DNA from: Streptomyces sp. NBC_01233
GTDB lineage: Bacteria; Actinomycetota; Actinomycetes; Streptomycetales; Streptomycetaceae
DNA length: 64,000 bases
Assembly: GCF_035989305.1 (NCBI RefSeq)
Contig: NZ_CP108514.1
Coordinates: 4,317,501-4,381,500 of the forward strand
Direction: 5' to 3'
Shown: one piece after another, positions 35,651 to 43,464 of the stretch
Layout: the number at the start of each line of letters is the position of its first letter
Numbering within the stretch: the stretch's first letter is position 1
Notes under the pieces: model-generated
Seen by the model: only the letters and a program-made list of their open reading frames with translations
The model's database searches: none
What the model was told of the DNA's origin: nothing
Position numbers and translations under genes: made by a program

Positions 35651-36100
35651 GTGGGCCGGCATCCCAGCAGGCAGCCCGCAGCGCCGCAGGCGCGCAAGGA
35701 CGCGTGGACGGTGCCATTGGTGCCGGGTTCGGTGCGGGCCGTGCGGGAGCGTACGGAGCGGTCGCTGACGCTGTTCGGCCTGGAGAGCGCCTCTTCCCTC
35801 TTCGGGGCCGCGCTTCTGGTCGTCAGCGAGCTCGTCGCCAACGCCGTGCGGCACGCCGAACAGTCACCGGACGCCGAGGTCACCCTCCACATGACCGACC
35901 ACATGCTGGTGGTCGGCGTCGGAGACCTCGACCCTCGCCCCATGACTCTGGCCGACGCCGACCGGGCATCGGGGCAGGGGCTGCGCACGGTGGCCGACCT
36001 GGCGCGCTCCTTCGGTGGCGACGTCCGCGTCGAGCCCGCCGCCGGGGGACGCGGCAAGACGGTCGTGGTCCGCTTCATCCTGCCGGAAGGAACACCGTGA
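35651..36100 (+). CDS. HATPase / RsbW-like anti-sigma kinase 2
   Basis: About 149 residues with GHKL ATPase motifs: LLVVSELVANAVRHAEQS (N-box), VVGVGDLDPRP, GQGLRTVADLARSFG and GRGKTVVVRF. It is related in fold to the HATPase at 31338, so the block carries two candidate anti-sigma kinases. The GTG at 35651 is a plausible start; the frame stays open further upstream. It is coupled to the next gene by a GTGA overlap. Confidence 0.83.
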   Translation: MGRHPSRQPAAPQARKDAWTVPLVPGSVRAVRERTERSLTLFGLESASSLFGAALLVVSELVANAVRHAEQSPDAEVTLHMTDHMLVVGVGDLDPRPMTLADADRASGQGLRTVADLARSFGGDVRVEPAAGGRGKTVVVRFILPEGTP

Positions 36101-36303
36101 CCAGCAGTGACAGACAGGACGCTCAGCTGTACCAGGTCATGTACCTCGGTACGGGCGCCGAGCCCGAAACCCGCACGGTGGTGGCCGAGGAGGTCGCGGC
36201 CGTCATCGAACAGGCAGGTCGTCACGGCATGAAGGTCCTCGTCCGCCCGTGCGTGCACCCCCAGGATGAACCCGGCCCGAGAAAGGGAGTCCAGCTGTCA
36301 TGA
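36097..36303 (+). CDS. Small hypothetical protein in the HATPase operon
   Basis: 68 residues. GTG at 36097 overlaps the preceding stop (GTGA), with GGAAGGA upstream. The sequence has a short beta/alpha pattern (YQVMYLGTGAEPETRTVVAE, HGMKVLVRPC) and no known motif that I recognise. Its stop overlaps the next start (ATGA). Confidence 0.6.
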   Translation: MTSSDRQDAQLYQVMYLGTGAEPETRTVVAEEVAAVIEQAGRHGMKVLVRPCVHPQDEPGPRKGVQLS

Positions 36304-36461
36304 CGGACGACAAGCCCGAGAAGACCTCTTCGGCGGCGGATCACGAGAGGTGGCTGGGGAGGGGCGTCGCGCTACGCGCCTTCTTCTACATCTTCGGCAC
36401 GCACTTGTTCGCAGGGTTCGTGTGGCTGCTGTTCTACCTGGGCCAGCACGCCCAGAAGTGA
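36300..36461 (+). CDS. Small single-helix membrane protein (DUF6126-like)
   Basis: 53 residues, with a charged N-terminal half and one hydrophobic segment (AFFYIFGTHLFAGFVWLLFY). The FATHLFAGF-type core reminds me of the DUF6126 family of Streptomyces. The ATG at 36300 overlaps the previous stop. It could anchor or signal for the HATPase operon; no function is known. Confidence 0.65.
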   Translation: MTDDKPEKTSSAADHERWLGRGVALRAFFYIFGTHLFAGFVWLLFYLGQHAQK

Positions 36462-36515
36462 GATCAGCGAGCAGGTCGGCGGCCGGCCTTCATCGCCCGG
36501 ACCGGCTCGCTCGCC

Positions 36516-36617
36516 GCCCCCTTGGACACCCACACGAGCCTGCTCCCCGAGGTCGGCCAGGCAGCCGCAGAAGCGGCGGCCCAGCTGGTACCTCGTGCCC
36601 GTTCGTCCGCCTCCTGA
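36516..36617 (+). pseudogene. C-terminal remnant of a tyrosine recombinase
   Basis: The frame encodes LDTHTSLLPEVGQAAAEAAA, then QLVPRARSSAS and a stop. This matches the end of the integrase at 47230 (SDTYTSVLPEVARKAAEAAV, then RLVPRQ), with the active-site Tyr region as DTHT in place of DTYT. Nothing upstream resembles the rest of an integrase. It lies next to the tRNA-Lys fragment at 36741, exactly where the integrase of the older element should be. Confidence 0.7.
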
Positions 36618-36673
36618 CCAGGGGATGACGGGCCGTCCGCTCACGCATCGCTCACGCACGGGCCCGGAAACGA

Positions 36674-36713
36674 CTTAGCGCCCCACCTGGCTGAAACCAG
36701 TTGGGGCGCTAAG
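36674..36713 (-). terminator. Terminator beside the middle tRNA-Lys fragment
   Basis: The stem CTTAGCGCCCC with its complement is extended by CCTGG/CCAG. It is homologous in position and sequence to those at 26988 and 48792. Confidence 0.75.
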
Positions 36714-36740
36714 TGCCAGGTCAGAGGGTTTCCCTCCGCC

Positions 36741-36793
36741 CGCGAGCGGTAGGCCATGTCGGACTCGAACCGACAACCAACGGATTAAAAGTC
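36741..36793 (-). repeat. Attachment site, left end of the integrated element (53-bp direct repeat)
   Basis: It is identical over 53 bp to 48857-48909. It covers the 3' half of tRNA-Lys from the anticodon loop to the acceptor end plus flanking bases. The remaining 5' half of the tRNA is absent here. Confidence 0.9.
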
Positions 36794-36802
36794 GAGGAGC
36801 CC

Positions 36803-36895
36803 GAGTGATATCGGCTGGGGCCCCGTTTCTGTCCATGCCGTTCCGGCTGGTCAGAACGGGGGCCCCGGCCACCCGACCACCGGCCCGTATCACTC
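36803..36895. repeat. Long imperfect inverted repeat next to the attachment site
   Basis: GAGTGATA (36803-36810) pairs with TATCACTC (36888-36895), and GGGGCCCCGTTTCTG pairs with CAGAACGGGGGCCCC (about 36817-36866) with one bulge. It lies just inside the element and could be a terminator, a recombinase arm site or an RNA hairpin. Confidence 0.55.
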
Positions 36896-37131
36896 CGTCC
36901 GCAGGCGTCCGGGCTCACAGCGGGCTCACGTCGTACACCCTCTGACCTGCCCGTCTGGCTGCTGCCGCTGGTGCCCGTGACGACTTCTACGCAGCCTCGG
37001 GTACCGGCTGTGCCGCATTCGTGTGAGGTGCAGGAGAACACTGCGCCGGTTGCTCCGATCGGGCCTAGGGTGGGCCGCGATTCGGCCGAGGCTGCTGCGC
37101 CCGGTCTGGCACAGCTCGGCCCGGAGGACGC

Positions 37132-38391
37132 ATGGAACACCTGCGGCTGCTGCGACGGCGGCCCGTACTGGTGCTGTGGCTCGCACAGAGCCTCTCGGTC
37201 CTCGGGGACCGCCTCTATGCCCTCGCGGTCATGTGGGTCGTCTACGCCGCGACGGGCTCGGCGTCACTCATGGGCCTCGTCGCGGTGGCCGAGTCGCTGC
37301 CGTACATCGTCCTCGGCACCGTGGGCCGGCGTCTCGTCTCCCGCTTCTCCTCGTACCGGGCACTCGCATGGGTCGACGGGGCGCGGGCAGCGGTCGCGGT
37401 CGCGCTGCCGTTCCTGTGGTCGCCCGACGCGCGAGGCATCGCTCTGCTGCTCGCCGGTGTGCTGCTCCTCGGCACGCTCGGGGCACTCTTCGATCCCAAC
37501 CTCGGCGCCCTCGTGCCCGATCTCGTCGAGCCCGAGCGAGTGCAGCAGATCACTGGTCTCCTCGACCTCACGGGCCGCATCGCCCGTATCGCCGGTCCGG
37601 CCAGCATCGGCCTACTACTGCTCTTCGTCTCCGAGGTGCAGCTCTTCGCCCTGAATGGCGCGACGTTCGCCGTGTCCGCCGTGGCGCTGCGCTGGCTGGC
37701 TCGCCGCTACGCGACCTCGGCCGGCGAAGCTGCCGAGCGCCCTGCGAGCAGGGCGCGGTCCTCCGTCCCGGCGGGGCCGGTGCTGCGTGAGCACCCGCGG
37801 GTCGGATTGGCGATCGGCCTGCACGGAGTAGCCCTGTTCTGCTCGGCCGTGACTGCCATCGGTATGCCTGCCCTGCTCGCCACCCGGTACGGGGCGGGTG
37901 CCGCGGTGTACGGACTCGTCACGGCGGCCGTGGGCGTCGGGGCGCTGCTCGGTAACCCTCTCGCGAGCAACCGGCGCTCGGGCGGCTGGCTGACCGTCTA
38001 CTGCGGTGCGTGGGCTCTACAGGGAGCGGCGACCGCCTGCATGGGCCTGGTGCTCGATCTGCCTGCACTGCTCCTGCTCGCCCTGCTGACTGGCATCGTC
38101 ACCCCGGCTACGAGCGTCACTCTGCGCGCGCACCTCGGCGCATTCGCCCCGGCGGAACGGCTGCGCCTGATGTCCGTCGATCAGACGATCATTAGGACCG
38201 GCGGCACCGCCGGAATGCTCGTGTTGCCGTTCCTCGTGGATGCCTCGCCGCGCAATGCGTTCGTCGCGGGCGGGCTCACGGTGGCCTGCTCAGCGCTCGC
38301 CTCGCTGATTGCCTCCTCGCGGCTGCTTCGTCCCGATGTAGCTCCTGCGGTGCCCACCGCGGTAGGAGATCGAACCATGGCATCTGAATAG
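37132..38391 (+). CDS. MFS transporter (cargo)
   Basis: 419 residues with 12 predicted membrane segments. The N-terminus (VLVLWLAQSLSVLGDRLYAL) and the GRIARIAGPASIGLLL segment fit the MFS_3/enterobactin-exporter-like group common in Streptomyces. The substrate is unknown. It is the first gene inside the left end of the element. Confidence 0.88.
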   Translation: MEHLRLLRRRPVLVLWLAQSLSVLGDRLYALAVMWVVYAATGSASLMGLVAVAESLPYIVLGTVGRRLVSRFSSYRALAWVDGARAAVAVALPFLWSPDARGIALLLAGVLLLGTLGALFDPNLGALVPDLVEPERVQQITGLLDLTGRIARIAGPASIGLLLLFVSEVQLFALNGATFAVSAVALRWLARRYATSAGEAAERPASRARSSVPAGPVLREHPRVGLAIGLHGVALFCSAVTAIGMPALLATRYGAGAAVYGLVTAAVGVGALLGNPLASNRRSGGWLTVYCGAWALQGAATACMGLVLDLPALLLLALLTGIVTPATSVTLRAHLGAFAPAERLRLMSVDQTIIRTGGTAGMLVLPFLVDASPRNAFVAGGLTVACSALASLIASSRLLRPDVAPAVPTAVGDRTMASE

Positions 38392-38444
38392 CCAGAGCGC
38401 CCCAGGATCGTTGGGCTCTTGCTGGCACAAGTGGGCTCTGGCAT

Positions 38445-38987
38445 GTGAAGAGGCACCGATTGTTTCAACTTCTCAAGTTTCTTGGGTCATCCGCGCTTTG
38501 CGGGGCCGTACTTGGCAGCTTCGTTGCCGCTACTCAGGGCAGTGACGAGGACGACGGGGCAACCTGGGGGCTGATCCTCGGTGCGGCCGTGGGGTTGCTT
38601 GTAACTGCGTGGATGGCTCCCACGTGGCGCACGGCCAGGGCAATGGGGCGCGGTGACGCTGCCGCCGTCTTGGCGTGGGCAGCACTTCGAGGAGCGATGC
38701 GGCCCGTGCCCACCCGTCTGTCCGGCCCATGTGGGCACGGCAGCGATGAGGTAGCCGTTTCCGTCGCCCTACTAACCGAGATGCACGATGAGGACCTTGC
38801 TATTCAATCCCGGCGCTTGGAAGCCTTACTGCGAGACGCAGCTGCCGCGAGCAGAGCCGACAGCGGGTTCCTTAACGCCACGACGGGAACCTTCGTTTCT
38901 CCGGGCTCCTCGGTTGCGGCCACGCTTCGAGTTGCCCGATGGGAGAGCGGCGACTGGCCGGGGGTTCTGATCGGCCACGACCTTTAG
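38445..38987 (+). CDS. Membrane-associated hypothetical protein
   Basis: 180 residues with a GTG start. The N-terminus is basic, followed by two hydrophobic segments (about residues 10-30 and 40-60) and a soluble C-terminal region. It contains no motif that I recognise. It ends shortly before a strong terminator. Confidence 0.55.
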   Translation: MKRHRLFQLLKFLGSSALCGAVLGSFVAATQGSDEDDGATWGLILGAAVGLLVTAWMAPTWRTARAMGRGDAAAVLAWAALRGAMRPVPTRLSGPCGHGSDEVAVSVALLTEMHDEDLAIQSRRLEALLRDAAAASRADSGFLNATTGTFVSPGSSVAATLRVARWESGDWPGVLIGHDL

Positions 38988-39005
38988 CCGAGCGCTACAG
39001 GCTGT

Positions 39006-39050
39006 GGCCCCAGTCCTCTGGCGCTGGGACTGCGCCAGAGGACCGGGGCC
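39006..39050. terminator. Terminator between convergent cargo genes
   Basis: The stem of about 19 pairs, GGCCCCAGTCCTCTGGCGC with GCGCCAGAGGACCGGGGCC, has one mismatch, and TTT follows on the plus strand. Confidence 0.85.
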
Positions 39051-39064
39051 TTTCAGAGACCCGC

Positions 39065-39517
39065 CTACGCCGCGGGCGCTTCCGGCTTCCACTCGGCCGC
39101 GTCGAGCGCGAGCCAGTGCTCGACGGTCACGTTCTCGAACGGCACGCCGATCTCCTGGTAGATGCGGGTGTGCATGGCGCCGAACCAGGCGCCCCGACGG
39201 TCGTCGAAGAACGCACGGTCGTACCAGGCGACGCCCAGCAGGACCGTGCCGCCGCCGTTCTCGTTGTCCGGGTCGGCCTCGAAGTACGTGCACTCCCAGT
39301 CCCAGAGCATCTGCTCGTCGGGGCGGGAGCGCAGCCGCTCGTCGCTGGCGCGCAGGTGCTCGATGCACCGCTCGACCGTCGCGGTGTCGGGGCAGTAGTA
39401 CCGGCAGTCGCTGAACGCCACGACGCTCTTGCTGCCGCGCCGGGCGGGGTCGACGTCCTCGCCGGTGAGCACCCGGACGCGGGTGATCGGCGGAGCGCTG
39501 GTTTCGAGGATGGTCAC
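39065..39517 (-). CDS. Hypothetical protein next to a PhyH-like dioxygenase
   Basis: 150 residues from the GTG at 39517, which follows GAGAGGAG. It is rich in aromatic and acidic residues (FSDCRYYCPDTATVERCIEH, WDWECTYFEADPDNENGG), with a mixed alpha/beta pattern and no signal peptide. I recognise no family. It lies 48 bases downstream of the dioxygenase gene on the same strand and may act with it. Confidence 0.65.
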   Translation of the reverse strand: MTILETSAPPITRVRVLTGEDVDPARRGSKSVVAFSDCRYYCPDTATVERCIEHLRASDERLRSRPDEQMLWDWECTYFEADPDNENGGGTVLLGVAWYDRAFFDDRRGAWFGAMHTRIYQEIGVPFENVTVEHWLALDAAEWKPEAPAA

Positions 39518-39564
39518 GGTGGTTCTCCTCTCGTTACCGATGGTGCGTTGCAGGTGGTGCATGA

Positions 39565-40272
39565 TCACCAGCACGACCCGGTCAACGGGTACAGGCTGGG
39601 GCTGTGGGCGCCGCTCGACCGGATGGCACCGGGAGCGACGTAGCGGATGTTCAGGCGGATCCGGGCGCCGGCGGTCGTGTTGCTGTCCGAGCGGTGCAGG
39701 AGCCGGACGTCCATCAGGCACGCCTGCCCGGAGTCGAGCGGCAGCCATAGGCCGTGGTCGTGCGGTCCGTTGGGCATGCCCTGCACTCCGAGGGCGCCTC
39801 GGCGGGCGCTGCTGGTCTCGCGGTCGTTGCCGAGGTAGCCGCGGGCGTGTGAGCCGGGGATGACCTGCAAGCAGCCGTTGGCGGTGGTCGCGTCGGTGAT
39901 GGCGAGCCAGGCCGCGACCGAGCGGGCGGGGTCGAGCTGCATCCGGCGGTTGGTGCCGTCCTGGTGCCAGGCCACGCGGAACTCACGGCCGGGCCACTTG
40001 ATCATCAGAAAGGTGTTCTCGACGGCGACCGCCTCGCCGATCGTCTCCTGCACGGCGGCGAGCAGTCCGGGGGCGCGTACCGCGTGCGCGGCCCACTCGA
40101 AGCGCAGGTGCGCGTCGAGCACGACCTCGGTCCGCTCGGCGCGGTGCTCGGCGATGACCTCGGTGGCTCGGGCGCGGGCTCGGCTGTTGGTGTTCCATTC
40201 CAGCCCGGTCCGGTATCCGTCCTCGCCGAGCGGACTCGGTCCCGTGTAGCTGATGGTGAGGGGCGCGCTCAT
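39565..40272 (-). CDS. Phytanoyl-CoA dioxygenase (PhyH)-like Fe(II)/2-oxoglutarate enzyme
   Basis: 235 residues. The iron-binding facial triad can be placed as H and D in VAWHQDGTNRR and a distal H in RLLHRSDSN, with R in RIRLNIRYV for 2-oxoglutarate. The family hydroxylates or halogenates small molecules; the substrate here is unknown. The ATG at 40272 overlaps the stop of the small upstream gene (TGATG), so the two are translationally coupled. Confidence 0.85.
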   Translation of the reverse strand: MSAPLTISYTGPSPLGEDGYRTGLEWNTNSRARARATEVIAEHRAERTEVVLDAHLRFEWAAHAVRAPGLLAAVQETIGEAVAVENTFLMIKWPGREFRVAWHQDGTNRRMQLDPARSVAAWLAITDATTANGCLQVIPGSHARGYLGNDRETSSARRGALGVQGMPNGPHDHGLWLPLDSGQACLMDVRLLHRSDSNTTAGARIRLNIRYVAPGAIRSSGAHSPSLYPLTGSCW

Positions 40273-40439
40273 CAGGCTTCGCCCTTCGGCCGGCACCGGG
40301 TGCACTGGCAGGGCGGGAAGGCGAGCGAGTTCATGGGCGGGCTGTCCCGGACCCCGGGCCCGACGACCACCTCGGCACGCTCGTGGACGACCTGTCCCGT
40401 CTGGCCGTTGACGTCGTACACACGAATGGTCATGGGCAT
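40272..40439 (-). CDS. Small protein with a C-terminal CxCxxC motif
   Basis: 55 residues starting MPMTIRVYDVNGQTGQ and ending in PPCQCTRCRPKGEA. GGGAG lies five bases before the ATG at 40439. The stop overlaps the dioxygenase start. The three cysteines could bind zinc or iron. It is divergent from the TPR regulator gene. I know of no assigned function. Confidence 0.6.
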   Translation of the reverse strand: MPMTIRVYDVNGQTGQVVHERAEVVVGPGVRDSPPMNSLAFPPCQCTRCRPKGEA

Positions 40440-40610
40440 GCGCACTCCCGCTGCTCAGGGGCGTTGTGGTTCGGTGTGTCACCAGTGCACCGCTTGAGAG
40501 GGCGTCATGGGCGAGCGTGCACCGGACGTTTGGGCGGACGTTTCCGCGCCCGAGTCCGGGGCCAGATCACTACGGTGGGCGCACGGCCCGTAGCTGCGAG
40601 GGGGAAACGC

Positions 40611-41873
40611 ATGACGGTGCAGGAGTCGGGCGGGCTGGCACGGTTACGGCGGGCTGCCGGCCACACGCAGGAGACGTTCGTCAAGGCGTTCCGGCAGGAG
40701 TCCGCCCGCCTCGGCATCGCCGCCGCGGTCAGTGTCCGCCAACTGCGACGGTGGGAGGGCGAGACGCCCCCGCCCCTGCCGCACCCGGGCCAGCAAGCCG
40801 TACTTGAAGTCATGTTCGGCATGCCCCTCGCCGAGATGGGGTTCGACGTCCCCGGTCATCGCGTGACGGTTGCGGCACCGATCAGCGACGCTGGAGAGGT
40901 GAAGAGGAGAACGTTCGTCGCAGACGCAGGCGCCCTCGCTGCCGCTGCCCTGCTGCCCGCCGCGCCGGGCCCACGCATCGGCACGGCCGATCTCGGGCGG
41001 CTGAGAGAGCGCCTCGACGGGCTCTACCAGACAGACCACACCGCGGGCAGCGTGCCGGCGAGCACGCAGGCCGAGCGCATCGAGGCGGAGATCACGCGAG
41101 CCCTGAGCAGCGCCTCGTACACCTCTGGCGTGGGCCGTGAGCTACAGACGATGCTCGCCGAGCTGCACGGGCACCGGGCCTGGTACGGCTACGACGGCGG
41201 ACGCATCGCGGAGGGCCGCGCCGCCTGCATGGAAGCCCTCGCCGCGGCGCAGCTCGTCGACAACCCGCTGCTACAGGTCTCCGTGCTGGAGACGCTCGTA
41301 CTCCTCGCGGTCAAGGCCGGCCGGTCCTGGGAGGCTGCGAGTGCCGTCGAGAACGCCTACCGCCTCGCAACCCAAGTAGGGGCGGGTGCGACGGTGCACC
41401 TCGTGATCGCGCTGCGCGATGCCAACGTCGCCACGCACGCCGGGGACCTGTCGGGCGCACGCCGCGCCCTGTCCCGCGCCGTCAGCTACCAGGGCCGCGC
41501 GGACGCGGATACAGACGTGCCCAACTGGGCGAAGTTCGTAGGGCCGTTCGAGGTCGACTACGCCACGGCAGACATGTACGTACGAGCAGATCAGCCCAAG
41601 CGCGCCGTGCCGTTCCTCCGGGCGGCCGTGCGCGGCATTGGCGGTGGGCTCGCCCGGAACAGCGCCTCGTACCGCGTCAAGCTCGCCGGTGTTCTCCTCG
41701 CTGCGGGGGAGGTCGACGAGGCGTGCGCCGAGGTGGGCGGCGTGCTGGATACCTGGGGAGGCATCGCCTCTCCCCGGCTGCTGGGCAAGGTGCACGATTT
41801 CCAGCGGGCGGCCGGGGTAGTCGACAGCCCAACCGCCCGCGAATGCGTGGCGCGTATCCGCGAAACCGTGTGA
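40611..41873 (+). CDS. HTH/TPR regulatory protein
   Basis: 420 residues. The N-terminal helix-turn-helix (GLARLRRAAGHTQETFVKAF, SVRQLRRWEG) is followed by TPR-like helices from about 130 onward (RELQTMLAELHGHRAWYGYD, LETLVLLAVKAGRSWEAASA, LSGARRALSRAVSY). Streptomyces have many such XRE-TPR proteins, some responding to peptides or metabolites. The ATG at 40611 follows GAGGGGG. It is divergent from the dioxygenase genes and a likely regulator of them. Confidence 0.8.
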   Translation: MTVQESGGLARLRRAAGHTQETFVKAFRQESARLGIAAAVSVRQLRRWEGETPPPLPHPGQQAVLEVMFGMPLAEMGFDVPGHRVTVAAPISDAGEVKRRTFVADAGALAAAALLPAAPGPRIGTADLGRLRERLDGLYQTDHTAGSVPASTQAERIEAEITRALSSASYTSGVGRELQTMLAELHGHRAWYGYDGGRIAEGRAACMEALAAAQLVDNPLLQVSVLETLVLLAVKAGRSWEAASAVENAYRLATQVGAGATVHLVIALRDANVATHAGDLSGARRALSRAVSYQGRADADTDVPNWAKFVGPFEVDYATADMYVRADQPKRAVPFLRAAVRGIGGGLARNSASYRVKLAGVLLAAGEVDEACAEVGGVLDTWGGIASPRLLGKVHDFQRAAGVVDSPTARECVARIRETV

Positions 41874-41885
41874 GAGGGCCGCCGG

Positions 41886-42458
41886 ATGAGTCAGCCAGCA
41901 CAGGTCAGCGTCGAGCAGTTCGACGGGCCGGCCGCCGCCAGGGCCGAGGCAGGGTTCCGCCTGGTCTACGCCGAGGCGTTCGCCGAGCCGCCCTACGACG
42001 AGACCGAGACCGACGTCGCAGCCGCGTTCCGCCGCTTCCGGTCCCAGACCCGCAAGGCCACCTTCCGCGGCGCCCTGGCGAGCGCCTCGGACGGCGAGCC
42101 CGTCGGCATGGCGTACGGCTACCCCCTCGGGCCGCAGACGGGCTGGTGGGACCAACTGACCGTGCCCGTGCCAGACGAGATGCGGCGCGAGGACGGCCGC
42201 CGGACGTTCGGCCTGATGGAACTCGCCGTGCGTGCCGCATGGCGCAGGCAGGGCATCGCCCGCCGCCTGCACGATGCCGTCCTCTATGGCACCGAGGCCG
42301 AGCGGGTCTTGCTCAACGTCCACCCGGACAGCAAGGCGGCCATGGCCGCGTACCGAGCATGGGGATACCGGAAGGTCGGCGACGCTCGCCCCTGGGCCGG
42401 CGCCGACCTGCACAACGTGATGTTGCTCAGCCTTGAACCGACCGCGACGACACGGTGA
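41886..42458 (+). CDS. GNAT acetyltransferase
   Basis: 190 residues. The acetyl-CoA site is indicated by LMELAVRAAWRRQGIARRLHD, followed by VHPDSKAAMAAYRAWGYRKVG. It starts 12 bases after the TPR regulator and is probably co-transcribed. The substrate is unknown. Confidence 0.87.
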   Translation: MSQPAQVSVEQFDGPAAARAEAGFRLVYAEAFAEPPYDETETDVAAAFRRFRSQTRKATFRGALASASDGEPVGMAYGYPLGPQTGWWDQLTVPVPDEMRREDGRRTFGLMELAVRAAWRRQGIARRLHDAVLYGTEAERVLLNVHPDSKAAMAAYRAWGYRKVGDARPWAGADLHNVMLLSLEPTATTR

Positions 42459-42493
42459 TGCCAACGCCCTCTCTTGCCCTGCCTGTGAGCGAA

Positions 42494-42970
42494 TCAGTTG
42501 GTCACGACCCCGGCCTGCCTCAGTTCACCCCAGGTGCATTTGTGGTCGCCTGAGACCGGGTGACCCAACCGATGTGGGCGAGGCGCTCCAGAGTCCCAGC
42601 AGTACCAGAACTGCTGAACATCATCGTCACGACGTTCGTTCTCACGAAGCCACACCTTTGCCCTGGTGACTTGCTTCTCTTCGAAGCATGACGCATGCGC
42701 TGCAATCACAGTGTTGCGTGCAGCGCTGGCGGCCATGTAGGCCCTAACTCGGCCCACGTGTTCATCCGCGGACCGTTGTAGGTCTGCGAAGTTGCCAGGA
42801 TCAGGGGGCTCGACGGGCGAGGTGTCTATCTTTCCTGCCGCCTTTGCATCTGCTCGGATGGGCGCACACTGTGCTTCATGCCGTTCCTGCTTGTCGTACC
42901 ACCAGGCAGCACCGGCTGCGAGGGTTGCGCATGCCGTCGCGATGATCGCGAGATCCTTGAGTCTGGACAT
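42494..42970 (-). CDS. Membrane-anchored hypothetical protein
   Basis: 158 residues with one N-terminal hydrophobic helix (LAIIATACATLAAGAAWWYD) and a hydrophilic domain with four cysteines (CAPI, SCFEE, YCWD, KCTW). It is probably exposed outside, where the cysteines could form two disulfides. No family is recognised. Confidence 0.6.
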   Translation of the reverse strand: MSRLKDLAIIATACATLAAGAAWWYDKQERHEAQCAPIRADAKAAGKIDTSPVEPPDPGNFADLQRSADEHVGRVRAYMAASAARNTVIAAHASCFEEKQVTRAKVWLRENERRDDDVQQFWYCWDSGAPRPHRLGHPVSGDHKCTWGELRQAGVVTN

Positions 42971-43464
42971 CGTGATTCCCCTCCCGTGAGCGCCCGGATC
43001 GTAGCAGCGGCAGCGAGGCCGAACGGGTTACCTCCCGCGCGCGGAGGGCGCATCGACCGGTCGCGAGCCTGAGTCAGCCCCCATGCGCGCGAGACAGGGG
43101 GGAACCGGTTCCATGCGGGTTCGAGACGTTGTCAGTGCCCTGCGGTATTCGCGCGCGCCCGCGCACAAGGCGCGACCGGTCGCGGTGCAGGCATTGCCCT
43201 GCTGCCGGGAGACGGCGGGGACGCGGGGGACGCTGTTGGCGCGCTTCTCTCCACTTCTCTCCTCCTTCTGTGAGTGAGACAGAGGAGTAAGGGGGCGGAG
43301 TAGTCCCCCGCGTCCCCTATGGACCGCGAGGTGCCCCTCCTGCCAGGTATTAGGGGGACGACCAGCAGGTGAGGACGCGTCCCCATCGACCCCTGTGCGT
43401 CCCCCCGCAGATGGAAGCGCCCCGGACGGCTGTTGCCGTTCCGGGGCGCGTGTCGGGTGCGGGG
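42971..43464. other. Gene-free gap with octamer repeats; candidate replication origin
   Basis: 494 bases downstream of the replication genes hold no supported gene. GCGTCCCC occurs at 43311, 43378 and 43398, and its complement GGGGACGC at 43217 and 43226. Repeats of this kind beside a rep gene can be initiator binding sites. A terminator for the rep operon is at the right edge. Confidence 0.4.
43417..43449 (-). terminator. Terminator of the replication operon
   Basis: GCGCCCCGGACGGC pairs with GCCGTTCCGGGGCGC across a TGTT loop with one bulge, 16 bases after the ATPase gene stop. Confidence 0.75.

Larger units (their letters stand above)
27055..36793. mobile_element. Older, degraded integrative element at tRNA-Lys (left part of the island)
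   Basis: This segment lies between two tRNA-Lys 3' fragments. It holds a FemX paralogue, a later IS insertion, the ArsR-controlled gene set and, beside its right end at 36516-36617, the C-terminal tail of an integrase whose body is gone. No replication or transfer gene remains. I infer an earlier integration event followed by decay. The left boundary could instead be a mixture of several events. Confidence 0.6.
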
